This document shows, in pieces, positions 1-9,412 of a stretch of DNA of 64,000 bases. Numbering within the stretch: position 1 is the first letter of the stretch; each line of letters starts with the position of its first letter. Made by a program: the position numbers and the translations under genes. The stretch comes from Lysobacter sp. (GTDB lineage: Bacteria > Pseudomonadota > Gammaproteobacteria > Xanthomonadales > Xanthomonadaceae), in contig DAHUXS010000003.1 in NCBI GenBank assembly GCA_027306995.1, positions 186,001 to 250,000 on the forward strand, given 5' to 3'. Below the pieces are notes generated by a model. It searched no databases, was not told the origin of the DNA, and saw only the letters and a list, made by a program, of their open reading frames with translations.

Positions 1-720
1 CAACCATACAAGATCGTGTTCCTCACCGGGACCGGTGGTTTGCTCGACGGCAACGATCGCGTCATCGATTCGATCAACCTCTCGACCGAGTACGAGCACT
101 TGCTAACTCAGCCCTGGATCCACGGCGGCATGCGGGTGAAGATCGAGCAGATCAAGGACCTGCTCGATGCGCTGCCGCTGTCGTCGTCGGTGTCGATCAC
201 GCGGCCATCCGAACTGGCGAAGGAACTGTTCACCCACAAGGGGTCGGGCACGCTGGTGCGCCGTGGCGAACGCGTGCTGCAGGCGAAGAGCTGGGATGAG
301 CTCGACCTGCCGCGCCTGCGCGAGCTGATCGATTCCGCGTTCGGACGCAAGCTGCTCCCGGATTATTTCGAGCGCACCAAGCTGCTGCGTGCCTATGTCA
401 GCGAGAACTATCGTGCCGCGGTGATCCTCACCGATGAGGGCGGTCGACCCTATCTCGACAAGTTCGCGGTGCTTGACGATGCGCAGGGCGAAGGCCTCGG
501 GCGCGCGGTATGGCAGCAGATGCGTGCGGAGACGCCGTCGCTGTACTGGCGCTCGCGTCGCCACAATCCGATCAATGCCTTCTACGATTCGGAAGCCGAT
601 GGCAGCCTGAAGAATGGGCTCTGGAAGTGCTACTGGTACGGCGTGGATGATTTCACCACCATCCGCGAGTGCGTGGAGCAGGCGATGTCGCGCCCAGCAA
701 CGCTGGAAGAACCGGCATGA
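1..720 (+). CDS. argB: Bifunctional N-acetylglutamate kinase/synthase, 3' part
   Basis: The frame is open from base 1 and 239 codons are visible; the start lies left of the window. The visible part begins in the end of the amino-acid kinase fold ([11 protein letters not shown], then the [16 protein letters not shown] helix) and runs into a GNAT-type acetyltransferase domain from about residue 95, with the acetyl-CoA loop around [17 protein letters not shown] and the conserved [16 protein letters not shown] stretch near the end. This fused arrangement is the one known from Xanthomonas, where one protein makes and phosphorylates N-acetylglutamate, the first two steps of arginine synthesis. Its stop overlaps the argC start (ATGA at 717-720), so the genes form one operon. 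The family assignment is firm; only the N-terminus is missing. Confidence 0.93.
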   Translation, partial: QPYKIVFLTGTGGLLDGNDRVIDSINLSTEYEHLLTQPWIHGGMRVKIEQIKDLLDALPLSSSVSITRPSELAKELFTHKGSGTLVRRGERVLQAKSWDELDLPRLRELIDSAFGRKLLPDYFERTKLLRAYVSENYRAAVILTDEGGRPYLDKFAVLDDAQGEGLGRAVWQQMRAETPSLYWRSRRHNPINAFYDSEADGSLKNGLWKCYWYGVDDFTTIRECVEQAMSRPATLEEPA

Positions 721-1685
721 CGAAGAAGATCGGATTGGTCGGCGCGCGTGGCCATGTCGGCGAGGAACTGATCCGGCTGGTGGCCGCGCATCCGCATTTC
801 GAACTCGGGTTCGTGTCGTCGCGCGAACGCGATGGTCAGCGCGTGGCCGATCATGTCGCCGGATTCGATGGCGATCTGCACTATCGCAACCTCTCGCACG
901 AAGCCTTGCCGGGTGAGGACGTTGACACCTATGTGCTGGCGCTGCCGAACGGCAAGGCTGCGCAGTGCGTCGCCGAAATCGACAAGCGCGATGACGATCC
1001 GGTGATCATCGATCTCTCCGCCGACTACCGTTTCGACGACGGCTGGTATTACGGCCTGCCAGAACTTACCCGCGATAGTTATGCGGGGCAGCGCCGCATC
1101 AGCAATCCCGGTTGCTACGCCACCGCGATGCAGCTGGCGATCGCGCCCTTGCGCGAACATCTGGTCGGCCCGGTGCAATGTTTCGGTGTTTCCGGCTATT
1201 CCGGCGCTGGCACCACGCCCAGCGACAAGAACGATCCGGCCAAGCTGCACGACAACCTGATGCCGTATGCGCTGACCGGCCACCTGCACGAGCGCGAAGT
1301 GACGCGCCATTGCGCGGCGGTCGAGTTCATGCCGCATGTGGCGCCGCATTTCCGCGGGCTGACCATCACCAGCAATCTGCACCTGGATCGCGCCTTCACC
1401 CGCGATGAAGTCTTGGCGCGCTATCGCGACCGCTACGGCCATGAAGCGCTGGTCGACGTCTTCGACGAGGCGCCGTGGGTGAGCCGGATCGCGCATGCGC
1501 ATGGCGTCCACGTCGGCGGCTTCACGCCCGCGGACGATGGCAAGCGCTGGGTGGTGGTGTCGACACTCGACAATCTGCTCAAGGGCGCGGCGACGCAGGC
1601 CCTGCAGAATCTCAATCTCGCCTTCGGGTTCGACGAACTCGAAGGTATCGTCCCCCCCAAAGCTGGTCACGAGGCACGAGCATGA
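717..1685 (+). CDS. argC: N-acetyl-gamma-glutamyl-phosphate reductase
   Basis: ArgC reduces N-acetylglutamyl phosphate to the semialdehyde with NADPH, the third step of arginine synthesis. The 322-residue product starts with the nucleotide-binding turn [15 protein letters not shown] (residues 4-18) and carries the catalytic cysteine in SNPGCYATA (Cys133). The later HEREV and PHVAPHFRG stretches also fit the family. The ATG at 717 is chosen because it overlaps the upstream stop as ATGA; the frame is open further upstream, but that part lies inside argB. Its own stop overlaps the argH start in the same way. Length is normal for the family. Confidence 0.96.
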   Translation: MTKKIGLVGARGHVGEELIRLVAAHPHFELGFVSSRERDGQRVADHVAGFDGDLHYRNLSHEALPGEDVDTYVLALPNGKAAQCVAEIDKRDDDPVIIDLSADYRFDDGWYYGLPELTRDSYAGQRRISNPGCYATAMQLAIAPLREHLVGPVQCFGVSGYSGAGTTPSDKNDPAKLHDNLMPYALTGHLHEREVTRHCAAVEFMPHVAPHFRGLTITSNLHLDRAFTRDEVLARYRDRYGHEALVDVFDEAPWVSRIAHAHGVHVGGFTPADDGKRWVVVSTLDNLLKGAATQALQNLNLAFGFDELEGIVPPKAGHEARA

Positions 1686-2971
1686 GCGATCTCCTCTGGC
1701 AGAAATCGGGTGTCAAGGTCGATGCCGACATCCAGGGCTTCCTGGCCGGCGACGATGTGATCCTCGATCGCGAATTCATGCTCTACGACATCGAGGCCAG
1801 CCGCGCCCATGCGCAGGGGCTGCAGCGGATCGGGGTGCTGACGGCAGAGGAAACGAACGCGATCGATGCCGAGCTGCAGCAGCTCGCCAACGATTTCGCC
1901 GCTGGCGACTTCGTGCTCGACGAACGCTACGAGGACATGCATTCGGCGATCGAGGCGCGCCTGATCGAGCGCCTTGGCGAGGCCGGCAAGAAGATCCACA
2001 CCGGCCGCAGCCGCAACGACCAGGTGCTGGTGGCGACGCGGTTGTGGCTGCGCGATCGCCTGCGCCAGGTGCATGCCTTGTGCATCGAAGTCGCGACCAT
2101 CGCGCTGGACCGCGCGCGCGCCGAGAAGATTCCGCTGGCGGGTTACACCCACCTGCAACGCGCGATGGTGTCGTCGACCGCGATGTGGTGGAGCGCCTGG
2201 GCCGAAGGTTTCATCGACGATGCGCAACGCGCCGCCGATACGTATCGTCTGGTCGACACCAATCCGTTGGGCACCGCTGCCGGTTACGGCGTGAACCTCG
2301 CGCTGGATCGCGACCACGTCACCGAAGCGCTGCACTTCGGTCGCCTGCAGGTATCGCCGATCGGTGCGCAGTTGTCGCGCGGCAAGTTCGAACTGGCGGC
2401 GCTGGAAGCGTTGGGCAGCGCGATGCTCGACCTGCGCCGCCTGGCCTGGGATCTCAGCCTGTTCACCAGCGGCGAATTCGCTTTCGTCGCACTGCCGTCG
2501 CAATACACCACCGGGAGTTCGCTGATGCCGAACAAGCGCAATCCCGACGTGATCGAGCTGATGCGCGCGAGCTACGCCAGCGTCGCCGCCGCCAAGAGCG
2601 AGATCGAGCACCTGCTGTCGTTGCCGTCCGGTTATCACCGCGACCTGCAGTTCAGCAAGGGCGCGCTGTTCCACGGGTTCGGCCGCGGTTTGAAGGCGCT
2701 GGCGTTGCTGCCGGATTTGCTGCGCGAACTGCGCTGGAACGAGGCGAGGATGGCGCAGGCACTGGAACCGTCGATGTATGCCACCGATCTCGCGATCGAA
2801 CTGGCGCGCGATGGCCTGCCGTTCCGCGATGCCTATCGCGAGGCCGCGAATCCCGAGCGCTGGGCGCAGCGCGATCCGCTGGCCAGCCTCGATGCGCGCG
2901 TGTCGCCGGGCGGACACGGCGATTTGCGCCTCGACACCTTGCAGGCGCGATTGGACGCCTTGCGCGACTAG
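1682..2971 (+). CDS. argH: Argininosuccinate lyase
   Basis: ArgH splits argininosuccinate into arginine and fumarate, the last step of the pathway. The 429-residue product shows the three conserved regions of the fumarase/aspartase superfamily: TGRSRNDQ at 108-115, the THLQ region around 156-159 that carries the proton-transfer histidine, and the mobile signature loop [11 protein letters not shown] at 278-288 with the catalytic serine. Start ATG 1682 overlaps the argC stop (ATGA 1682-1685). argG and the transcarbamylase are not in the window, so they are either upstream or elsewhere. The gene ends 10 bp before a convergent gene, with no clear terminator between them. Confidence 0.96.
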   Translation: MSDLLWQKSGVKVDADIQGFLAGDDVILDREFMLYDIEASRAHAQGLQRIGVLTAEETNAIDAELQQLANDFAAGDFVLDERYEDMHSAIEARLIERLGEAGKKIHTGRSRNDQVLVATRLWLRDRLRQVHALCIEVATIALDRARAEKIPLAGYTHLQRAMVSSTAMWWSAWAEGFIDDAQRAADTYRLVDTNPLGTAAGYGVNLALDRDHVTEALHFGRLQVSPIGAQLSRGKFELAALEALGSAMLDLRRLAWDLSLFTSGEFAFVALPSQYTTGSSLMPNKRNPDVIELMRASYASVAAAKSEIEHLLSLPSGYHRDLQFSKGALFHGFGRGLKALALLPDLLRELRWNEARMAQALEPSMYATDLAIELARDGLPFRDAYREAANPERWAQRDPLASLDARVSPGGHGDLRLDTLQARLDALRD

Positions 2972-2981
2972 TCGTACCCGA

Positions 2982-3488
2982 TCAGAGCAGCGAAGCGGGC
3001 AGAGCGCCTTCGAGGCGCAACAGGAATTCCTTGGTCGGCAGTCCTCCACCGAAGCCGGTCAGCGTGCCGTCGCTGCCGATCACGCGGTGGCAGGGCACGA
3101 TGATCGGAATCGGGTTGCGGCCGTTCGCGGCGCCGACCGCACGCACTGCCGATGGCTGGTCGATGTGGCGGGCAAGATCGCCATAGGTCCAGGTATCGCC
3201 GAACGGAATTTCGAGCAAGGCATTCCAGACCGCCAACTGGAACGGCGTGCCGCGTGGCGCCAAGGGCAGATCGAACGTCTCGCGTTTTCCGGCGAAATAG
3301 TCGTCGAGCTGGCGCCGTACTTCATCGATCAGCGGATGCGAGGCTTCGACCCATCCACCATCGCGTTTCACCGGATGGCGATTGCGCGGGAACTCGATCG
3401 CGCGCAGGCCGTCGTCGCCGGCGGCGACCAGCAGCTGGCCGACCGGGCTGTCGACATGCATCCAGTGGACGGTCGTCTTCATCGTCAT
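2982..3488 (-). CDS. ogt: Methylated-DNA--protein-cysteine methyltransferase
   Basis: Suicide DNA-repair protein that moves the alkyl group from O6-alkylguanine to its own cysteine. In 168 residues it has the short N-terminal domain and the DNA-binding C-terminal domain with the acceptor site IVPCHRVIG (Cys133), the helix-turn-helix around TYGDLARHI, and the closing GFGGGLPTKEFLLRLEG. There is no Ada-type zinc domain, so it is the stand-alone Ogt type. ATG 3488 overlaps the stop of the upstream phosphodiesterase (ATGA); a second ATG at 3482 is possible. The pairing with a phosphodiesterase lipoprotein has no obvious functional logic. Confidence 0.93.
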   Translation of the reverse strand: MTMKTTVHWMHVDSPVGQLLVAAGDDGLRAIEFPRNRHPVKRDGGWVEASHPLIDEVRRQLDDYFAGKRETFDLPLAPRGTPFQLAVWNALLEIPFGDTWTYGDLARHIDQPSAVRAVGAANGRNPIPIIVPCHRVIGSDGTLTGFGGGLPTKEFLLRLEGALPASLL

Positions 3489-4738
3489 TTCGAGCTTGGC
3501 AGCAGCACGGAATCGAAGGTGCGCGGATCGCCGTCGTTGGCGCGTGGCTGCAGCCCGAGCAGATGCATCAACAACGGATAGACATCGACATTGTCGAAGA
3601 CCGGCAGCGTTGCGTCATGCGCGAATGCCGGGCCGCGCGCGATGAAGGTGGCGCGCATCGACGGCAGCTCGGGATCGTAGCCGTGCGAGCCGCGATCGCC
3701 TTCGGTCGCGCGCTTGTCGGCGCCGGAGCGCGCGATCATGTCCCAGCCTTCATCCATCTGGCAGACGATCGGCGGAATGCGCGGATTGCTGCCGTAATGC
3801 CAGCGCGCCGGCAATGCTTCTTTCTTCCAGCACTCGAAATGGTCGTGGCGGCCGAGCAGCTTGCGTTCGGAAACCGCTTCGAAGCCCGGGTTCGGCGCGA
3901 ATTCGGGAACCTGCCCGAGCGAAACCGCCTTGGCTTCTTCCTTCGATACGACGTCCTCGACGATCACCACTTGCCCCTTCGGAACCTTGGCGAAGCCGTG
4001 GTCGGAGACCAGCACGATGTTGGTGCGGTCGAGTTGCCCGCGTGCGCGCAAGGTGTCGACGATGCGCCCGATCGCAGTGTCGACCTCATGCAGCGCGGCG
4101 ATCGCCTCGGGCGAACCGGGGCCGTTGTCGTGTTCGGCTTCGTCCACCTCGTCGAAGTACACGGTGACGAAGGCCGGGCGCGTCGCCATCGGCGCGTCCA
4201 GCCATGCATTGACGGTATCCGCGCGCGCGTTGGCGCTGAACGACTTGTCGTATGGACGCCACAACGACGGCCGCACGCCGGCGATTGCGGCCTGGCTGCC
4301 GGGCCAGAACATCGTCGCCGAATGCAGACCGGCTTTCTCCACGCCCACCCACACCGGTTCGCCGCCCCACCAGCGTCCATCGCCGACCGCGACTTCGTTC
4401 GACACCTTGAAGTCGCCGAGCACCGCATCGTGCATGGTGTTCTGGATGATGCCGTGGTGGTCCGGGCGCAGGCCGGTGACGATGGCGTAGTGATTGGGAA
4501 AAGTCAGGGACGGATACGACGGACGCATGCCATCGATCGCACGCACGCCGTCGGCTGCAAGACGCGACACGTTCGGCATCAATTCCGGAGTGACGTCGTG
4601 CGCCCGCAGGCCATCGACCGAAATCAGCAGCAATGGCGAGTGTGATGGCGTGCGCGGGGCGCTGGCGCAGCCTGCCAGCAACAGGCAGGCGAGCAGCAGA
4701 AAACGCAAGGAGTTCGGCAGGCGGACTTGCGGATGCAT
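3485..4738 (-). CDS. Type I phosphodiesterase/nucleotide pyrophosphatase lipoprotein
   Basis: A 417-residue member of the ectonucleotide pyrophosphatase/phosphodiesterase (NPP) family in the alkaline phosphatase superfamily, probably hydrolysing phosphodiester or pyrophosphate bonds in the periplasm. The N-terminus is a lipoprotein signal ending in the lipobox LAGC, so it should be membrane-anchored. Metal and nucleophile signatures are visible: ISVDGLRAHD near the start, the nucleophilic Thr in LTFPNHYAIVTGL, VYFDEVDEAEHDNG, VSDHGFAKV, and a late GSHGYD histidine. The ATG at 4738 is chosen because it starts the lipoprotein signal directly; ATGs at 4762 and 4768 would add 8 or 10 residues. 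The real substrate cannot be told from sequence. Confidence 0.87.
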   Translation of the reverse strand: MHPQVRLPNSLRFLLLACLLLAGCASAPRTPSHSPLLLISVDGLRAHDVTPELMPNVSRLAADGVRAIDGMRPSYPSLTFPNHYAIVTGLRPDHHGIIQNTMHDAVLGDFKVSNEVAVGDGRWWGGEPVWVGVEKAGLHSATMFWPGSQAAIAGVRPSLWRPYDKSFSANARADTVNAWLDAPMATRPAFVTVYFDEVDEAEHDNGPGSPEAIAALHEVDTAIGRIVDTLRARGQLDRTNIVLVSDHGFAKVPKGQVVIVEDVVSKEEAKAVSLGQVPEFAPNPGFEAVSERKLLGRHDHFECWKKEALPARWHYGSNPRIPPIVCQMDEGWDMIARSGADKRATEGDRGSHGYDPELPSMRATFIARGPAFAHDATLPVFDNVDVYPLLMHLLGLQPRANDGDPRTFDSVLLPSSK

Positions 4739-4790
4739 GGGGAAACCGGATTGCCCTAACATCGTCATTCTCGCATCCCGGAGTGTCTCG

Positions 4791-5297
4791 ATGGTGTCGA
4801 TTTTGTTGATGATGGCGTTGCAGGCGACCCCGGCGGTGCCGGCGGTCAGCGCGATCGCCTGTCCGGCGTGGGAACGCGAAATGTCGTTTGCCGACAGCGT
4901 GCGCCGCCACGATGCTGCTGCTTTCGCCGAGCATGTCGATCCCGATGCGGTGTTCAGCGTCACGGGCAAGTCGCCGCTGCATGGGCGCGCCAGCATCGGC
5001 GAGCGTTGGGCGGGGCTCGTCTCCGGCAAGGCAGGGCGGCTCGATTGGTATCCCGATCACGTGATCGCCGCCAATTCCGGTGACATCGCGTGGTCGAGCG
5101 GCCCGGCGCTGTTCGAGACGGCCGATGGCAAGGGCGGCAAGACAATCATGCTGAGCCGCTTCAGTTCGGTCTGGCGCAAGAACGCCGATGGCGAATGGCG
5201 AGTGGTCTTCGATTCCGGAAGCGATCCGGTCAAGGCAAGTGCCGAGCAGGTGCAGGCATTCCAGGCGCATCGCGCCCGTTCCTGCGACATGGATTGA
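4791..5297 (+). CDS. SnoaL/DUF4440-like exported protein (NTF2 fold)
   Basis: A 168-residue protein with a hydrophobic N-terminus resembling a weak signal peptide (MVSILLMMALQATPAVPAVSA), followed by a one-domain body with typical SnoaL/DUF4440 features: the early SFADSVRRHDAAAFAEHVDPDAVF helix-strand unit, a GRASIGERWAGL helix and the final strands FSSVWRKNADGEWRVVFDSG. Proteins of this fold are often small enzymes or binding proteins, but the role here is unknown. It starts 52 bp from the divergent phosphodiesterase gene, so both promoters must share that gap, and it lies 11 bp upstream of the large glycosidase-like gene, probably in one operon. Confidence 0.75.
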   Translation: MVSILLMMALQATPAVPAVSAIACPAWEREMSFADSVRRHDAAAFAEHVDPDAVFSVTGKSPLHGRASIGERWAGLVSGKAGRLDWYPDHVIAANSGDIAWSSGPALFETADGKGGKTIMLSRFSSVWRKNADGEWRVVFDSGSDPVKASAEQVQAFQAHRARSCDMD

Positions 5298-5308
5298 GGA
5301 GAAGATCG

Positions 5309-8300
5309 ATGAGTGATCGTTTGCAGCGGATGGCCGCATTCGCAGTGCTGGCTGTTGCAGCCGCGTCGCCAGCTTATGTGCTGGCGCAGGACGAGAAGAT
5401 CGCGACGACGGTGGAGAAGTGGGATCGCTACGCCCTCGGCAATCATCGTTACGCGGTGGACGTCGCCACGGCCGCGCCGGCGGTGCAGGTGACGATCCCG
5501 TGGCGATTGCGCGATCGCGCGATTGGCGAGCACCGCATCATCGTCACCGATTCCGCCGGCCACCCCGTTTCCAATGTACTGCGCCGCCACGTCGACCAGG
5601 TATCGGCGACGCTGGTGTTCGAACCGGCGCAGGGCGCGGGTCGCTACTTCGTCTATTTCCAGCCGTTCCAGCAGACCGGCAGCCGCAATTATCCGAAGCT
5701 GTCCTATTTGCCCTGGCAGGACAGTGCCGCGCCGGCGTGGAGCGCGCGCATCGGCGCGGCATCGCCGACGAAGCTCGATGCATTGCCGCGGGCGAAGGTG
5801 GCCGGTTATGAAGCGATCGATCCGTTCGATGCCTATACCGAGATGGAACGCGTCGCGTCGTCGGTGGAAACTACGCGGGTGTTGCATGGTGCGCAACGGT
5901 CGCCGTTCCTGCTGTTCGGCGAGGATCGCGCACACCCGGTGCGGATGTTCGACCAGCTGCCGCAGCGCTGGGCGATGCGTGGCCCAGGAAAGCCCTTGCA
6001 TCTGTCGGCATCACGCGGCGAATTCCTCAGCTTCCAGCTTGGGCTGTGGACGCCGAATCGCGCTCTCAACGATGTGCGCATCACGCTCGATGCATTGCAG
6101 GGCGCCAATGGGGCGCGCATCGATGCCTCGAAGCTGCATCGCTTCGTGCTCGGTGGCACCGATTACACCGGACAACCGTTCGCGCAGCGCCATGACGTTG
6201 CGCAGGGCAGGATCGATCCGTTGTGGCTGGGACTCGACATTCCTGTCGATGCCAAGCCGGGCCGTTACAAGGGCGTGGCGACGGTCACCACCGATGCCGG
6301 CAGCCAGCGCCTGCCGATCGAGCTTGAAGTCGTATCCGACAAAATCGCCGCGCACGGCGACGACACACCGCAGAACTTCACGCGCCTGCGCTGGCTCGAT
6401 TCGACGCTCTACCAGGACGACAGCGTGGTCGCGCCGTACACGCCGGTGCAGGTGCAGGGCGATGTGCTGGCCATCCTCGGGCGCCATGTCCGCATCGGCA
6501 GCGACGGCTTGCCGGCCGCGATCGACAGCGAGTTCACGCCGCGCATGACGTCGATCGGCAAGACGCCGCGGGCCTTGCTCGCCGCGCCGATGCGGCTGGT
6601 GGTGGATGACGGCAAGGCGAATGTCGCGACCGCCGTCGCGTCGCCCAAGGTCGAAACGATCGGCCCGGCGCGCGTGCGCTGGAATGCGCGCTCGAATGTC
6701 GGCGCGCTGCAGCAGGACGTGCAGGGCGAACTGGAAGCCGATGGCAGCTTGCATTACCGCATCGCGTTGAAGGCGACGCAGGCGACCTCGCTGCGCGATA
6801 TCCGTCTCGAGATTCCCTTCGCCGCCGATGCCGCGCGCTACATGATCGGCCTCGGTCGCCCGGGCGACGAAACCGCCGATCGCTTCGACTGGAAGTGGGA
6901 CGTGCAGAAAAACCAGGACGGGGCCTGGATCGGCGACGTCAACGCCGGCATGGAATTCCGCCTGCGCGACGAGCGCTACGAACGTCCGCTCAACACCAAC
7001 TTCTACCACGACAAGCCGTTGAAGATGCCGCTGTCTTGGGACAATGGCGGCAAGGGTGGCATCCGCATGGCGCGCAGTGGCGACCGCTACGACGTGGTCG
7101 CCTTCAGCGGACCGCGCACGATGCAGGCCGGAGACACCCTGCGCTACGACATCGAATTGCGGATCACGCCGTTCAAGACCATCGATCCGCCACGCCATTT
7201 CTCGCAGCGCTATTTCCACAAATACGCGCCGCTGGACGACATCACCGGCATCGGCGCCACCGTGGTCAACATCCACCACGCCACGCCGATCAATCCGTGG
7301 ATCAACTATCCCTTCCTCGAACCGGCGAAGATGAAGGGCTATATCGACGCGGCCCACGCACGTGGCGTCAAGGTCAAGATCTACAACACCATCCGCGAAT
7401 TGTCCGACCACGCGCCGGAAGTGCCGGTGCTGGAAAGCCTCGGCCACGAAATCGTCAGCCCCGGCAAGGGCGGTGGCTGGTCGTGGCTGCAGGAACACCT
7501 CGACGGCGACTACATCGCGGCCTGGCACGTGCCGGAAATCCGCGACGCCGCGATCATCAATTCCGGCGCCAGCCGCTGGAACAATTACTACATCGAAGGG
7601 ATGGACTGGCTGGCGCGCAATGTCGGCATCGACGGCCTCTATCTCGACGACGTCGCCTTCGATCGCGTGACCATGAAGCGCGTGCGCAAGGCGCTGGCGG
7701 CGCACCGTCCCGATCCGTTGATCGACCTCCATTCCGCCAACCAGTACAACGAACGCGACGGCTGGAATTCCAGCGCGCTGCTCTACATGGAGCAGATGCC
7801 TTACCTCGATCGCCTGTGGTTTGGCGAATACTTCGATTACCAGAAGACCGCGCCGGCGTACTGGCTGACCGAGATCTCCGGCATCCCGTACGGCCTGATG
7901 GGCGAGATGCTGCAGGATGGCGGCAATCCGTGGCGCGGAATGGTGTTCGGCATGACCAATCGCATGCCGTGGACCGGCGGCGATCCGCGCAGGTTGTGGA
8001 AGGCCTGGGATGCGTTCGGCATCGAACAGTCGGAGATGATCGGCTGGTGGGCGCCCGACGTGCCGGTGAAAACGGGCCGCAAGGACGTGCTGGCCACGGT
8101 CTACCAGCGCAAGGGCAGGGCGATGGTCGCGATCGCGTCGTGGGCGCCGCAGGCGACATCGGTTCCGCTGCAGATCGACTGGAAGGCGTTGGGCATCGAT
8201 CCGGCGAAGGCGACGATCACCGCGCAGGAGATCGATGGATTCCAGGCCGCACGCACGTTCAAGCGCGATGAAGCGATTCCGCTGGAACCGGGCAAGGGCT

Positions 8301-8326
8301 GGTTGTTGGAACTGGAGGCGAAGTAG
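5309..8326 (+). CDS. Large exported glycoside hydrolase-like protein (DUF6067/GH123-like)
   Basis: A 1005-residue protein with a signal peptide ending AYVLAQ (about residues 1-27). The N-terminal half looks like beta-sandwich domains. The middle has sequences I associate with the DUF6067/GH123 N-terminal family, such as YMIGLGRPGDETADRFDWKW and IGDVNAGMEFRLRDERYERPL. The C-terminal third (from about residue 640) reads as a TIM-barrel-like domain with INPWINYPFLEP, ARGVKVKIYNTIREL and the acidic pair LYLDDVAFDRV that could be catalytic. It probably acts on an extracellular or periplasmic glycan; the substrate is unknown. Neighbours give no sugar-uptake context. The exact family name is from memory and unverified. 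Confidence 0.72.
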   Translation: MSDRLQRMAAFAVLAVAAASPAYVLAQDEKIATTVEKWDRYALGNHRYAVDVATAAPAVQVTIPWRLRDRAIGEHRIIVTDSAGHPVSNVLRRHVDQVSATLVFEPAQGAGRYFVYFQPFQQTGSRNYPKLSYLPWQDSAAPAWSARIGAASPTKLDALPRAKVAGYEAIDPFDAYTEMERVASSVETTRVLHGAQRSPFLLFGEDRAHPVRMFDQLPQRWAMRGPGKPLHLSASRGEFLSFQLGLWTPNRALNDVRITLDALQGANGARIDASKLHRFVLGGTDYTGQPFAQRHDVAQGRIDPLWLGLDIPVDAKPGRYKGVATVTTDAGSQRLPIELEVVSDKIAAHGDDTPQNFTRLRWLDSTLYQDDSVVAPYTPVQVQGDVLAILGRHVRIGSDGLPAAIDSEFTPRMTSIGKTPRALLAAPMRLVVDDGKANVATAVASPKVETIGPARVRWNARSNVGALQQDVQGELEADGSLHYRIALKATQATSLRDIRLEIPFAADAARYMIGLGRPGDETADRFDWKWDVQKNQDGAWIGDVNAGMEFRLRDERYERPLNTNFYHDKPLKMPLSWDNGGKGGIRMARSGDRYDVVAFSGPRTMQAGDTLRYDIELRITPFKTIDPPRHFSQRYFHKYAPLDDITGIGATVVNIHHATPINPWINYPFLEPAKMKGYIDAAHARGVKVKIYNTIRELSDHAPEVPVLESLGHEIVSPGKGGGWSWLQEHLDGDYIAAWHVPEIRDAAIINSGASRWNNYYIEGMDWLARNVGIDGLYLDDVAFDRVTMKRVRKALAAHRPDPLIDLHSANQYNERDGWNSSALLYMEQMPYLDRLWFGEYFDYQKTAPAYWLTEISGIPYGLMGEMLQDGGNPWRGMVFGMTNRMPWTGGDPRRLWKAWDAFGIEQSEMIGWWAPDVPVKTGRKDVLATVYQRKGRAMVAIASWAPQATSVPLQIDWKALGIDPAKATITAQEIDGFQAARTFKRDEAIPLEPGKGWLLELEAK

Positions 8327-8425
8327 GCGGATACGAGACGTCGGCCGGAGATGACGTTCGGCATATGTCGCAGGGTGGCAGGCGAAACTAGAGTGGCGTC
8401 TGCTTCGTCATCGTAGAGTTCTGCC

Positions 8426-9412
8426 ATGCCTTGCGTACGTTGCAGCACACTTGCTCTGGCCCTGATTGCCACGTTCGGCATCGACACCGCGGTGGCGGCC
8501 GTCCCTGCGCTGCCCGTGCTGGCGGCGCCGCAAGTGTTCGCGCCGGGCGTCGTTTCCGGTCCCGCCAACGACGAAGCGCCTGCCTTCAGTCCCGACGGCA
8601 ACACGCTGCTGTTCACCCGTAGCGGCACCAGCGGCAGCGTCATCATGGAATCGCATCGCGTGGATGGACATTGGTCCACGCCTGCGATGGCGTCGTTCTC
8701 GGGCACCTGGGCCGATCTCGCGCCACAGTTTTCACCGGACGGTTCGTACGCGGTCTATGTCTCGATTCGCCGTACCGATACCACGCCGGCACGCCAGCAG
8801 GTGGGTTTGTGGCGCGTGGACCGTGTCGGCAGCAATGGCTGGACTCAGCCGAAACGCCTGCCGGACACGGTCAATATCAGCGATGCCGTGTGGAAGGCCA
8901 GCATGACGCGCGACGGCAGCATCTACTTCCTCTCGATCGATCCGGGAAAAGACAAGGGCAAGCGCCTGTATGTTTCGCAGTACGCGCATGGCGTCTACCA
9001 GCCGGCGCAGCCGCTCTCGTTCAGCCATTATGGCGACAATGACGTCGATCCCGAGATCGCGCCGGACGGTTCCTTCATGGTGTTCGCCAGCGATCATCGT
9101 TTGGCAACCGGCGGCAAGGATCACCTGTTCATCGTCTTTCGCGAGGGCGGTGGCTGGGGTGCGCCGCAGGCGATTCGCTACGTGGGCGACGATTCTCCTG
9201 CCTTCAGCACCGACTATCTGCCGCACCTCGGGCCGGACCGGCGCACGCTGTACTTCACCAGCGATCGCACGATGCCGCAGGCCCACTATCCGCACACGCG
9301 GGCACAGGCGAACGAGTACTTGCAGCGCATCGAGCAATGGGACAACGGCAACCTCAACGCATGGTCGTTGCCGCTGGCGCCATTGCTGGACGCGCATGGA
9401 CACGCAGGCTGA
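8426..9412 (+). CDS. TolB/PD40-type beta-propeller protein, exported
   Basis: A 328-residue exported protein with a signal peptide ending near AVAAVPA and repeated propeller-blade motifs of the PD40 type: EAPAFSPDGNTLLFTR, LAPQFSPDGSYAVYVS, VDPEIAPDGSFMVFAS and LPHLGPDRRTLYFTS. These blades normally build the TolB-like six-bladed propeller used for protein or substrate binding. It is not TolB itself: it lacks the N-terminal TolB domain and the tol-pal genes are absent. Its stop lies directly against the stop of the convergent methyltransferase gene. Function unknown; it may bind an exported partner or act as an esterase-less propeller. Confidence 0.78.
   Translation: MPCVRCSTLALALIATFGIDTAVAAVPALPVLAAPQVFAPGVVSGPANDEAPAFSPDGNTLLFTRSGTSGSVIMESHRVDGHWSTPAMASFSGTWADLAPQFSPDGSYAVYVSIRRTDTTPARQQVGLWRVDRVGSNGWTQPKRLPDTVNISDAVWKASMTRDGSIYFLSIDPGKDKGKRLYVSQYAHGVYQPAQPLSFSHYGDNDVDPEIAPDGSFMVFASDHRLATGGKDHLFIVFREGGGWGAPQAIRYVGDDSPAFSTDYLPHLGPDRRTLYFTSDRTMPQAHYPHTRAQANEYLQRIEQWDNGNLNAWSLPLAPLLDAHGHAG

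Noticed and set aside
630-1670. A 346-codon open frame antisense to argC
   Set aside because: No motif; argC on the + strand is well supported.
4739-4768. Longer N-terminus for the phosphodiesterase (ATG 4762 or 4768)
   Set aside because: It would add residues before a normal lipoprotein signal.
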